DNA from: Syngnathus acus
Taxonomy: Eukaryota; Chordata; Actinopteri; Syngnathiformes; Syngnathidae
Length of the DNA stretch: 64,000 nt
Assembly (NCBI RefSeq): GCF_901709675.1
Contig: NC_051090.1
Location: 9,996,842-10,060,841, forward strand
Direction: 5' to 3'
Positions 39,731-50,539 of the stretch are shown here, piece after piece; the stretch's first letter is position 1; each line of letters starts with the position of its first letter. The notes beneath the pieces are model-generated. The model saw only the letters and a list, made by a program, of their open reading frames with translations, had not been told where the DNA came from and did no database searches. The position numbers and the translations under genes are program-made.

Positions 39731-42700
39731 AAGCTAGTAGTAGAACCCCCTCCAGCTAGCTAAACCCGGGGTGTCCAAACCTGGAGCCATTTTTTAGCCT
39801 TCCGCGAGATATCTAAATATCAATTCATACCCGACCCGACAAAAAAAGCCTTGAATCCTTCACAAAAGCAAACAACCGTCGTTTCATCATCTTTTTCAAA
39901 AGTCGATATATTTCTTTCACAGTTTTTTTGGTGGATTCGTCTTTGTTGAGCCTTGACTCCTTTGATTTTTCCTTTTGCGGACAAAATAATCCAAACGCCT
40001 TTGCACTAAACGCTCGAAACGACACTCTAGGTAGCGGCCGAGCTGTTTCGCATCCACTATCATCGTTCTTTTACCACCGCCCATCTCAGGCAGGCTCTTT
40101 TTTTTTTTTTTTTTGTGGTACTTTCATATTTTAATCAACAAAACAAATTGAGTTTTTAGACATTTTAAATTGTTTAGATGTGAGACGAAACAATAGAGAG
40201 ACGGGGATATTTGCGCATGGGGGCAACTGCTTGCCCGCTCGGGTCCCGCGCTCATGCCTGCTAAGGACACTAACCAAAGGTTGCGAAGCACGATAGGAAC
40301 CAGAAATGCCGACATGCGCTTGTAGCACGCAAAACTACTGACCGTTAGCCTCTTTTACAAAGGAGATCATACCTCAGTGTCTTTTCACTAGCCACTCGAT
40401 TCAACATTTACAGTATACGTAACAAGCTATCGTAGGAAATCTCGCTGCTATTAAGAAAATAATCAACACATATACGACTAGTTGTGTAGGACAAATATTT
40501 GACACTCCTGTTATATTGTAGGATAAGGTCAGACGAGAAACCAAAAGTAGTTTGAGGGAGTTTCTGCGGAAAATGGTTAGTCATGGATTTAAAGACGAGA
40601 TAAGCGGCTCTGGAAAAAAATGAGACCCAAAATAGACAGGACTTTGTTGTGGGTGGACCATTTTAATTTGTTTCAAACAAATGCTATCCATTACAATATT
40701 TAGATTTAGAATTTATGTTGTCGGAAGTTTATAGAATCAAATAAAAATGTTCAATTTACTCAAAAAATTAGCGGACATACAAAAACCAGAATAGCCCAAA
40801 ACATTCTCGAAAACGGAATCTTACCAAAACTAGGGCAAACCAAATTTCCACCAATAACAAAATCAGATAAACAGATCATTTTGCAGTGCTCTCGTTTTTT
40901 TCCCAAAGCTGCACATAACGTTTGTTTGGATTTTCACTTTGGGAAAATTCAAGGCAAGTTGTTGCTGTTAAAAACAACAATGCAGTGATGCGTTTCTGGC
41001 AGCGCATGTTTGGAATCAACTCGCATGCTAGGACGGATGTAAGGAAAATTGCTAACGATAAAAAAAATAAAATAAACTCAGTTTTCAGTAGCATGAAGCT
41101 AAAAGGGGTGTGTGTGGCGGGGTGAAACACCAGCGCGAAATAAGAAAAAAAATATTTAAACCTGCATGCTTCAGTGTTTATCTGTCCGTTTACGATGAAA
41201 AGACAATTCTGCTGTAGGCTATTAGTGGACAAAAAAAACAAAAAGTGTGGTGTTCGGTGGTTGTGTTTTATTTCCCCCCTTGTCGTGCGTGTGTGCGTGT
41301 GAGTGTGTGTAGAATAAGGCTCTGGTTAACGATATCGCCAAGGGGCGGGGTAGGAGGCGGTGTTCACCGTTTCAAAGGTGACAGGGGCAAACGATTCAAT
41401 TGGACGATGTTTCGGGGCAATCTCCCTCGGTCGGTACTGTTCAACTTGCTGTGTTGTCATGGTTACGCTGTTGCTTGTGTTGACTACTTCCCCTCACTGG
41501 ACCTTCCCTGAGTGTATTTTTTTAATACGGTAATATATTATAATTATTATTATCATGCACTACTTTTCTATATGTTTCTTATCCATCCGTGCAAATTCTT
41601 TTAAAAAGCTTCCCCTTATTTATTGTCCCACGGATGATTTATTGTGCAATTTTTATTTTTTCACGTGCCGCGTGTGAAGTCTTAAGTTATGTGTGTGCGT
41701 GGATAGAGAAGGAATTGAATATTTTCTAATATAATTCTTAATGTGGTCCCTAATGTTTGAATACGGTCACCTGTAACACTTGACTTGTGTTGTTATTGTT
41801 TTGTTTGTTGTCCGTTTTTGTAAAGGAAAAACAAAATCACATTTATTTCACTATTTTTGGAGACGAACAGATATTTGATTTTGATTGTATTTTTCTATTC
41901 AAAAGTGATTCTATTCCCCTCCTATAAACCTTCCTGTTGCAGCAAATTTGACCCAAGGATGTTTTAGTATCAAATGTGTCAGGGACCAAAAAGAAAATCA
42001 TTTTATATTATTTTTGTTCACGTGACTTTCAATATTTTTTTAATTTTTAACGATAAACTAAAAATATTTGGTGTTTTTTTTTTTTTTTTTTTTAAAGAGT
42101 GAATCGCCCCGATTATACACATATTTTCTCCAGACTTCTGTTAAGATGTCTATTGCCACTCCCAGCTGAAGTTTACTGTAGATTGGTTTCTCACTTGCTC
42201 AATGCTCACACACAATGCAAAATATCATTGACAGGCTAAAATATGTAGCATTGATGCTAAGACCACTGATATTCAAACAGAAATGATGTTTCATGCATTT
42301 AGTTAAATGAACAAAACAACGCTTGGAACTGTTTTGAAATGTAGTTGCTAAAAGGATCAAAACAATGTTCAAGGGATTTTTTTTCATCCTGACACAATTA
42401 ATTAAACATGCCCAGGGTCAAATTGACCCGGTGACAGGAGGGTTTGTTATGTCCAAACCTTTAGTTCCAACATAAAAGGTTATCACGCACACACGCGCAT
42501 GCGCATCCAGACAGTTTGTAGTATGATTCTTATTTTCATGCACACGCGTGTGACGGAAGGCAGCATGAAGGTTTTGTTCTTCTTCTTCTTTCCGGAAGAC
42601 ACTTGAGATTCTCCCGCTCTGAAACTTGAATTCTTCTTCTTCTGTCTCTCTCTAATGACACATTTTGAAAGGCTGACTAACCTCGATTCTGTGTTGTGAC

Positions 42701-43341
42701 GTGCAATACCGTTTCTAATGTTTGTACAAAAAGTAAGAATTACCGTGTAAAACCTTTTGAAAATGCAGATTTTATTTTTTTCATTGCATATTTTGCAGAT
42801 TTTTCTGATCCACAGTGTCATTTTTTTACTGTCTAATGAGGAGAAAAAAGGAACCAGACCCCATTTTTTCATTGCAACTATTTTTAAATCCAGATATCTT
42901 TGTACCGATGTAAATGATTGTAGTTATTTTGGATAGTGTTTTGCTAACAAAAAGAGAGACTTTTTCATGTATATTTTCACCTTGGTTAACCTTCTTTCAT
43001 TTCACCCAACGGTAGCAGAATTCTTGGGAGGTTTTTTTTTTTTTTTTTTTTTTTCAATGTCATTGGTATTATTTTGTATTCTGGTGTGGAACTACAGAAG
43101 ATGCTAATTGCTGAGATATTTTAATGAAGCTGCATTTTTCTTATTTCATTGTTTCTAAAATCAGAGTTGACCTAAAATACAAAACGTTGATTGTTATGGT
43201 GCATTTGGATGGCGATCATTATTACTGGCTGGTAGTTTGATATGCAAAATGAACATTGCGTTTTATTTTTTACCTGGCCTTGTTTTGTATTTCACTAGTG
43301 ATTACAATTTTTTTGTTGTTTCAATTCACTTGCTAAATAAA
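39731..43341 (+). other. CPEB2 3' UTR with candidate poly(A) signals
   Basis: About 3.6 kb of AT-rich, gene-free sequence follows the CPEB2 stop. Poly(A) signals AATAAA occur at 40740-40745 and 43336-43341, among others, so short and long forms are possible. Several TTTTAT CPE-like motifs occur around and just beyond the distal signal (43370-43395), which would allow autoregulation. Transcript ends are inferred only. Confidence 0.4.
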
Positions 43342-43851
43342 GACCCACTCTGTTTGGACACACTACGGCTGATTTTTTATTTTATTTTTATTTATCTATT
43401 ACAAAAGATATTTGACTTACGTACTAATGCCAATATTCAATTTAGTGATTGTCTTTTTTTTCCAATAGGAGCGTCTTTACGCCCACTCAGGCCACAATAT
43501 ACAATACAAACAAATTATTTATTTATTTATTATTTTATTTTTTATTATTTATTTATTATATTTGTTTGATGAACATTTTGAACACGCACATACATTCCGA
43601 CCATGCATTGCTTCTTTTCCTGCGCAACACTCACTTCCAGTTCTTTTTTGTGGTCAGGAGCGGTAGTCAATGCTGCTGCCATCTAGCGGTGTAACGGCAT
43701 ATACGCTTTAACAAAACGGGTTTAGAAAGGCCAATCCAGGAAAATCCACATTTGCAAGAGTAAATACAGGATCATACACTAAAGTGCAAAGGAAAAAAAA
43801 AATAAATACATCTTTAAAATATTACTTCCTTACTAAGTGGGACTTCACCCC
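43342..43851. other. AT-rich interval between CPEB2 and the snRNA array
   Basis: T- and TTTA-rich sequence with no gene seen. Homology to the array unit begins abruptly at 43852, so this interval holds the left border of the array. Confidence 0.5.
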
Positions 43852-43988
43852 ATAAATCATTATCCTACGCCAGCTTCACGCTCAGGAAGGAACATCAATT
43901 CTCATCATCGTAGTAAGCGAGACCGTCACTTTAGAAAAGCATTTCTCTAGTTAAGAACTATAGAAATGATCCCTGAAAGTATAGTCTT
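43852..43988 (-). pseudogene. SNORD3: U3 snoRNA, 3'-truncated copy (unit 0)
   Basis: Contains the U3 5' domain (AAGACTATACTTTCAGGG from 43988) and the box B region (CTGAGCGTGAAGC). Homology stops at 43852, before box C and the 3' hairpin present in the intact copies. The break coincides with the left edge of the array. It lacks box C and box D, so a stable U3 is unlikely. Confidence 0.85.
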
Positions 43989-44214
43989 GACTCCATCACG
44001 GGCGGCGGCGGGAAGTCATCTGCGAGAGTACCATTTTTACCCAGAGGGCAACCTTTGTAAAGGACTATGTTAGATTAGATTGAGCGTCGACGTCATTGAA
44101 AAATAACATCATGAGGCTTTTAAAAATGCCTATAGTAGCCAAACAATCAACTTTACATCGTAGACACGTTTCAGTTCATCCACCGGCCATGAGCACTGAT
44201 GACGAATACTTTGT

Positions 44215-44502
44215 ATTGTCCATCGATCCATTTTCTGTACCGCTTGTCCCCACGGGGGGTCGCGGGCGTGCTGGAGCCAATCCCAGCAGTCATCGGGCAG
44301 TAAGCGGGGGACACCTTGAAACGTTTGCCAGTCAAACGCAGGGCACACAGAGACGAAAAACCGTCCGCACTCGCACCTACGGGCAGTTTGGAGCGCTCAA
44401 TGGGCCCATGCATGTTTTGGGGAAATGGAAGGAAACCAGAGTGGAGAACGTGCACAATGCAAACAAACAGGTCAGGGAAGGGAGTTGGAACCGAACGCTA
44501 TG
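44215..44502 (-). repeat. SINE remnant in unit 0 spacer
   Basis: Degenerate relative of the SINE at 32184-32543 (CATTTTCTGTACCGCTTGTCC on plus), without the tRNA-like head. Equivalent pieces lie at 55521-55807, 59397-59700 and 63617-63900. This copy and the one near 59660 carry a 14-bp segment, TGCAAACAAACAGG-like, missing at 55775 and 63865. It predates amplification of the unit. Confidence 0.75.
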
Positions 44503-44637
44503 AGCAGCAGAGAAAGCGTGGACTCACAACGACACGTTTTGAGTGTGAGCATTTCCATAGAATCGCCATCAAGTGGTGCATTTTATATTTGGCAGAAACG
44601 CAACTGTTGATTATTTGGTTACCATTCACACTTTGAT

Positions 44638-44801
44638 CAGGGGAGAGCGCGAACGCAGTCCCCCACTACCAGAAATTATGCAGTCGAGATTCCCACATTT
44701 GGGGAATTCGCAGGGGTCAGCACAACCGGAGTGCAATGGCTGAGCCTCACCCTGGGTAAACCACCTTCTTGATCATGGTATCTCCCCTGCCAGGTAAGTA
44801 T
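44638..44801 (-). ncRNA. RNU1: U1 snRNA (unit 0)
   Basis: A 164-nt U1, the same length as vertebrate U1. The 5' end is ATACTTACCTGG, which pairs with 5' splice sites, followed by CAGGGGAGATACCATGATC. Later come CATTGCACTCCGG, an Sm-type AATTTCTGG, and the terminal stem ending TTCGCGCTCTCCCCTG. It looks intact and is the only complete RNA gene in the damaged unit 0. Confidence 0.95.
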
Positions 44802-45496
44802 GAGTTGTACAATTCGCCGGGGCCGACGTCTTTACCGCGCACACCATCTTCAGTCAGAGGCTAATTTGCTACAAAGGTGTGAGCACACATATTCAGTGGA
44901 TGAGACAGCATTCGTAGCACTGTTAACATAGTCCACCTTTAGTCATTACAAAACCAAAACATTAAATAAAAAATAGATTCAAAAACATTACCATCATGCT
45001 TTGCTTCTTTTTCTACTGCCTCCACGCCTTTGTTCACCTCCTTTTTCTTAAGAGTCGCCATCTATTGGTGATGGCAGCATCCATAATAAATGAAGTAAAA
45101 ACATGCCCATCATGCATTGCCTCTTTTCACCTGAGAACCCTAAAACGGTATGAATTTGTATTTATTGAAAATCTCCAACATTACCGCAGAAAGATATATA
45201 TATATATATTTCTTTTTCTGAACAAGTTTAGAAAATAACATTTTCTTAAAAATTTGAGAACAAGGATTGTACTAAAAATTCCTGGAACAATGATGGGAAA
45301 ATCTCAAGCAAAGAAAGACATTTTGATTATATTTTAGAACGGTGACGTATATCCTTGCTGCCGCTCAAGTCGAGCCGTCATGAACTTGAATCAAACCGCC
45401 ATCAAGTCATTACTTTCTGCTTTATCCTGTGAGAATGAAGCTAACGGATTGCGATGTCTTCCTGAGTAAATTACTCTTGATTTGACCAGTAGAGGG
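44802..45496. other. U1-U2 spacer, unit 0
   Basis: Non-coding spacer. Its first 60 bp form the U1 upstream region. It is shorter than the equivalent in units 2 and 3 and lacks the block found there at 56310-56520. It contains GTCGCCATCTATTGGTGATGG and an (AT)n stretch. No gene is seen. Confidence 0.7.
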
Positions 45497-45588
45497 GGGT
45501 GCACCGTTCCTGGAGGTACTGCAATACCAGGTCGATGCGTGGAGTGGACGGAGCAAGCCCCTATTCCATCTCCCTATTACAAAAATCA
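45497..45588 (-). pseudogene. RNU2: U2 snRNA, 5'-deleted fragment (unit 0)
   Basis: Only the 3' half of U2 (92 nt) remains, from the Sm region to the 3' end. The branch-point-recognition GTAGTA and the U6-pairing 5' end are gone. At 45588 the sequence switches to the spacer downstream of a U1 gene, with CA microhomology, showing a deletion or unequal exchange between two units. Confidence 0.9.
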
Positions 45589-45694
45589 CGTTTTGAGTGT
45601 AAACGTTTCCATAAAATTGCCATCAAGTGGTGCGTTTTATATTTGGCTGAAACGCAATTGTTGATTATTATTTGGTTACCATTCACATTTTGAT

Positions 45695-45822
45695 CAGGGG
45701 AGAGCGCGAACGCAGTCCCCCACTACCAGAAATTATGCAGTCGAGATTCCCACATTTGGGGAATTCGCAAGGGTCAGCACAACCGGAGTGCAATGGCTGA
45801 GCCTCACCCTGGTTGAACACCT
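45695..45822 (-). pseudogene. RNU1: U1 snRNA, 5'-truncated fragment (unit 1)
   Basis: Matches U1 from its 3' end (CAGGGG at 45695) up to about nucleotide 37 of the RNA. Similarity decays over 45812-45822, where the unit is replaced by foreign sequence leading into the 145-bp satellite. The 5' splice-site-pairing end and part of stem-loop I are missing, so it should not function. Confidence 0.85.
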
Positions 45823-45865
45823 GCGTGAAGCTGGCCCCCCACCCCACGCAAAATTTAAGCAAAAT

Positions 45866-46715
45866 AGTCTGTTTCGTTTGTGCTTCGTTTGTGCTGGTTT
45901 GTGCAGCAAAAATTTTCGTTTGTGCTGCTATGGTTTTTTAGTTATGAACGATTCTTTTATAGGTCATCCAGAGTTCACCCAGCCCCCCATCTGCTCAAAA
46001 TGAACCCAAAATGGTACCGTTCGTTTGTGCTTCGTTAGTGCTGGTTTGTGCAGCAAAAATTTTCGTTTGTGCTGCTTCCGTTTCGGAGATATTACACATT
46101 TATTTTATAGCGATGACGTCACCTAGCCCCCCACTTCGCTCCAAATGGACCCAAAATGGTACCGTTCGTTTGTGCTTCGTTTGTGCAGGTTTGTGCAGCA
46201 AAAATTTTCGTTTGTGCTGCTTTCGTTTCGGAGATATTACACATTTATTTTATAGCGATGACGTCACCCAGCCCCCCACCTCGCTCCAAATGGACCCAAA
46301 ATGGTACCGTTCGTTTGTGCTTCGTTTGTGCAGGTTTGTGCAGCAAAAATTTTCGTTTGTGCTGCTATGGTTTTTTAGTTATGAACGATTCTTTTATAGG
46401 TCATCCAGAGTTCACCCAGCCCCCCATCTGCTCGAAATGGACCCAAAACGGTACCGTTCGTTTGTGCTTCGTTAGTGCTGGTTTGTGCAGCAAAATTTTT
46501 CGTTTGTGCTGCTTCCGTTTCGGAGATATTACACATTTATTTTATAGCGATGACGTCACCTAGCCCCCCACTTCGCTCCAAATGGACCCAAAATGGTACC
46601 GTTCGTTTGTGCTTCGTTTGTGCAGGTTTGTGCAGCAAAAATTTTCGTTTGTGCTGCTTCCGTTTCGGAGATATTACACATTTATTTTATAGCGATGACG
46701 TCAGGTAGCCCCGCC
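45866..46715. repeat. 145-bp satellite, six monomers in B-A-A-B-A-A order
   Basis: Anchored on GGTACCGTTCGTTTGTGC at 46013, 46158, 46303, 46450 and 46595 (spacing 145-147), plus a diverged first copy near 45866. Type A monomers carry TGACGTCA (46114, 46259, 46551, 46696). Type B monomers instead carry GGTCATCCAGAGTTCACC (about 45961 and 46400). The trimer BAA is repeated twice. Long plus-strand frames here are translations of the repeat. It lies inside the damaged unit 1. Confidence 0.85.
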
Positions 46716-46920
46716 CCCCTGTTTTTGGCTACCTAAACAAGTATCGAATAGAACTGGACAGTCGCTTCCAAGACCTACTGGGACAGTAAGTGTTGGCATG
46801 GTTTTCATTGTTTTTTAGCTCCATTTATTGCCTTTGTATCAATTATTATATAGTTCACTTTCACACATTAGCCATTCGCTTTCTTGACACTACATTGAAC
46901 AGATGATACTTAGAATGAGT
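46716..46920. other. Unassigned sequence between satellite and LINE
   Basis: Not homologous to the snRNA unit. It includes GGGACAGTAAGTG near 46782-46795, which resembles a splice donor, but no protein is recognised. It probably belongs to the same foreign insertion. Confidence 0.4.
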
Positions 46921-48430
46921 CAAAGTCAAAAGTCAAAGTCAGCTTTATTGTCAATCCCTTCATATGTCAAGACACACAAAGAAACCGAAATTCCGTTTCC
47001 TCCATCCCACGGTGACGAGACATACAAGTAGGCGACACAAAACAAAAACAAGAAGGCACAAACCATAAATAATAAATAATAAATAAAATAAAATGAGCGA
47101 TGAATAAAAACAGACCAATAACCCATTGAATATGAGGGGCAAAACCGAGCCAGTGAGCATACAGCAAGAACAGGACGCTACGCTGAAAGGGGGAGCGAGT
47201 TCAGGATCCTAACAGCCTGGAGTACGAAGCTGTTGGAAAGTCTGGTGGTGCGGGAGCGCAGGCTCCTGTACCGCCTCCCAGAGGGCAGAAGTTCAAACAA
47301 AGAGTGAGCGGGGTGACTCACATCACTCACAATCTTGGTCGCCTTGCGAGTGAGATGGGAGGTGTAAATGTCCTTCAAGGAGGGGAGAGAAGCACCAATA
47401 GTCTTACTAGCCGTTTTCACAATGCGCTGCAGGGCCTTCAAGTCTTGGTCAGTGCAGCTGCCACCCCAGACAGCAATACAGCTGGAGAGGACGCTCTCAA
47501 TGGTGCCGCGGTAAAAAGTAGTCATGACGGCCGGAGGAGTCCCCGCTCGCCTGAGTTTCCGAAGGAAGTACAGGCGGCGCTGGGCCTTCTTCGCCAGCGA
47601 CGCGGTGTTGGTGGACCAGGAGAGATCCTCACTGATGTGCACCCCCAGGAACCTGGCGCTGCTCACTCTCTCCACCACAGCACCGTCGATGGTCAGCGGC
47701 AGGTGTTGGGCGTGACCCTTCCGGAAGTCAACGACAATCTCCTTGGTCTTGTCGACGTTCAGCAGGAGGTTGTTGTCCCTGCACCACGCGGTCAGAAGGT
47801 CAACCTCCAGCCTGTATTGAGTCTCGTCTCCCTTGGTGATGAGACCCACCAGAGTCGTGTCGTCAGCAAACTTCACTATGCGGTTGCCGCTGCAGGTGGC
47901 AGCGCAGTCATGCGTCAGGAGGGTGAAGAGCAGCGGACTGAGCACGCAGCCTTGGGGGGCCCCTGTGCTCAGCGTGATGCTGGCGGAGATCTTGTCGCCA
48001 ACACGTACCACCTGTGGCCTCTGACAGAGGAAGTCCAGTAGCCAGTTGCAGAGGCCGGTACTGAGGCCCAGCTTGTCAAGTTTGCTGATGAGACGCTGCG
48101 GCACAATGGTGTTGAAGGCAGAACTGAAGTCCACAAACAGCAACCTCACATACGAGTCCTTCCCCTCCAGGTGGGTGAGGGCCGAGTGGAGGGCAGAGCA
48201 GATGGCATCCTCAGAGGACCGTTTGGCTCGGTACGCAAACTGGAAGGGGTCAATGGTGGGAGGGAGAACTGATCGGATGTGCTCCAAGACAAGCCGCTCA
48301 AAGCACTTCATGACGATGGGCGTAAGTGCCACGGGGCGGTAGTCATTGAAGCAGGACGGAGCAGGCTTCTTCGGCACAGGTACGATGGTGGCTGCTTTGA
48401 AACTCGACGGGACGATGGCCTGCTGCAGGG
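46921..48430 (-). mobile_element. 5'-truncated non-LTR retrotransposon (CR1/L2/Rex-like LINE)
   Basis: The minus-strand frame ending at 47178 encodes a reverse-transcriptase fragment of about 417 residues. Its motifs in order are [47 protein letters not shown], the catalytic [21 protein letters not shown] and a C-terminal [14 protein letters not shown] region. The endonuclease and the start of RT are missing (break at about 48430). After the stop comes a 3' UTR ending in AATAAAGCTGACTTTGACTT with a GACTTT-type terminal repeat. The truncation is typical of incomplete reverse transcription. It replaced part of the U1-U2 spacer of unit 1. Confidence 0.85.
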
Positions 48431-48803
48431 AAGTAAAAACATGCCCATCATGCATTGCCTCTTTTCACCTGAGAACCCTAAAACGGTATGAATTTGTATT
48501 TATTGAAAATCTCCAACATTACCGCAGAAAAATATATATATTTCTTTTTCTGAACAAGTTTTGAAAATGACATTTTGAGAACAGGAATTGTACTAAAAAT
48601 TCCTGGAACAATGATAGGAAAATCTCAAGCAAAGAAAGACATTTTAACCATATTTTAGAAAGTTTACGTAAATTCTGGCTGCCGCTCAAGTTGAGCCGTC
48701 ATGAACAAACCCTATCAAGACGTCATTGACTTTCTGCTTTATCCTGTGAGAATGAAGCTAACGGGTTGTGATGTAAACTACTCTTGATTTGACCAGTAGA
48801 GGG

Positions 48804-48991
48804 GGGTGCACCGTTCCTGGAGGTACTGCAATACCAGGTCGATGCGTGGAGTGGACGGAGCAAGCCCCTATTCCATCTCCCTGTTCCAAAAATCAATTTA
48901 ATATATGGTCCCCGGATAGGGGACGTATCAGATATTAAACTGATAAGAACAGATACTACACTTGATCTTAGCCAAAAGGCCGAGAAGCGAT
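48804..48991 (-). ncRNA. RNU2: U2 snRNA (unit 1)
   Basis: A 188-nt U2 from ATCGCTTCTCGGCC at 48991. It contains the branch-point-pairing GTAGTA, the stem IIa sequence ATCAGTTTAATATCTG, an Sm-type ATTTTTGG and the 3' stem-loops ending CGGTGCACCC. The PSE-like upstream element is the same as in units 2 and 3. A possible 3' box (GTCAAATCAAGAG) lies about ten bases past the 3' end. It looks intact although the neighbouring U1 is destroyed. Confidence 0.97.
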
Positions 48992-49957
48992 AACCAAAAG
49001 TGGGTCTCAGGAAGCTACTTAAATAAAGAGACTACCAATTCAAGTTACGGTTTGAATATATCGACTCATACTAATGCCACGTACCGACCACCCAAACAAC
49101 AACTATTAACAGTTTGGAATGATAGTGCGTCACTGTGCTGTTTTCAACCTGTGCATCGGTTGCAGATTTTCGTGTGTTCACGTAGGTTTAGTGTCACGTG
49201 GTTCACGTTGACCCAATAGAATAACGATGAACTGAGCTCTGATGGGAATAGCTTTTAATGACCAACAAAACGAATTAGTCATTCGCCAAAAACAATCCGA
49301 TCTTTGGATACATTTCGGGACCGAAAGCACAATAGCTGTTTGATGAACATTTTGACGGAAAAAAAAAACACGCAGCAAAAAAACACGCGGCCCACTTCGC
49401 CAAACTACTTCCTATTTCCTGCTGTGGCAAATTACATTAACCCTCGAACACCACCATCGCAGTGGAGGTGAATTGCATTCCAATCCATGCCAGCATTTCT
49501 TAACACTCATTTGAGAAATTACGATCGTCTTTTGTTTCCCGATTTGTGTTGAATAAAAATCTGAAATTACAAATGTGAAAATAACACACGGAAATCGGAT
49601 CATTTCCCGCTCTCTCATACCAAAAGTACACGGACCAAGACATACAACGTTCAAAACTCACACACAAAATAGTTGCCCAATCGATAGGTGACGCTGTTTG
49701 AAATAACGAGCGCCAACGTCGTGAATCAGGTATCCATAATCCTGTGCGCCAACAATGTTTAAAGGAAAAAACACATTAATGAACACAAAATACTCGTTTA
49801 AACTGTCTATTTCGGTTGAGTCCTTCTAAGTATAGTAAATCTATGAACGTCTATTTTTTGTATTAGAAGGAATGGTTGCTGCAATTTCAGCGTGAGACCG
49901 CCTGTTAATTTGGTGAGACCAGCAATGGGGTGGCCCGTTTAGACCCGACTCAGTAGT
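48992..49957. other. U2-U5 divergent spacer, unit 1
   Basis: The shared upstream region of U2 (leftward) and U5 (rightward). It carries both PSE-like elements, CACGTG and CCAAT motifs (about 49195-49215), and no gene. It lacks the 194-bp repeat present here in units 2 and 3. Confidence 0.7.
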
Positions 49958-50072
49958 TCACTCTTGTTTCTCTTCAGAACGTATAAATCTTTCGCCTTTT
50001 ACTAAAGATTTCCGTGGGGAGGAACAACAAGAGTCTATCTCAATTTTTTGATGCACTGCGAAAGCGGAGCTA
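49958..50072 (+). ncRNA. RNU5: U5 snRNA (unit 1)
   Basis: About 115 nt on the plus strand, opposite to U1, U2 and U3. It contains the invariant loop 1 CGCCTTTTACTAAAG that holds exon ends, the CGTGGGGAGGAACAAC region, an Sm site AATTTTTTGA and a 3' hairpin around GCGAAAGC. The 5' end is uncertain by about 2 nt. A 3'-box-like GTTAAAGAAAA follows at about +8. The 3' stem has one A-A mismatch. Confidence 0.93.
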
Positions 50073-50537
50073 CCTAATGCTGTTAAAGAAAACATCAATC
50101 ACGAACTAACCTACATTCAATTCAGCAGATTTACCTTACGTAATATAGTTACATTTTCGATATAATTGATTACCCATTAGAATACTTAAATGTTACTTGA
50201 TTTCGAGAAAAATATAAGGAACTGCATTTGGAGTAATTCTTTAGAAAGACAGACCTGTCAATTATGCTTTGAGGAGTGGAAGAAAAATGTTTTGGAGATA
50301 CGGATGAACTCTTTAGAGAGACATCCAGCCGAGAAAAAGATATTGGTTCTAAGATCCTTCTTTAACAGTATAGTGTTAATGTAAGTTATAAACATTAAAC
50401 TTTCCTTGTCACAGAGGAAGCTTGATGCTATCATTTAGGTCGTAACAGCGACATGTTAAACGTCGCAATTGAAACAATGCTCTAATTTACATGGTGGACA
50501 GTAATATCGCAGTTTGAGTTTACATTTTAAAAAGAAC
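50073..50537. other. U5-U3 spacer (unit 1)
   Basis: Spacer between the convergent 3' ends of U5 and the following U3, near-identical to 58491-58952 and 62692-63159. A short frame from 50190 is interrupted or altered in the other units and is not supported as a gene. Confidence 0.6.
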
Positions 50538-50539
50538 TA

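Noticed and set aside
46011-46708. 154- and 135-codon repetitive frames
   Set aside because: Readings of the 145-bp satellite in different frames; no domain, no start context, ends with the repeat.
47304-48041. 245-codon plus-strand frame
   Set aside because: Antisense of the LINE reverse transcriptase, which has clear motifs on the minus strand.
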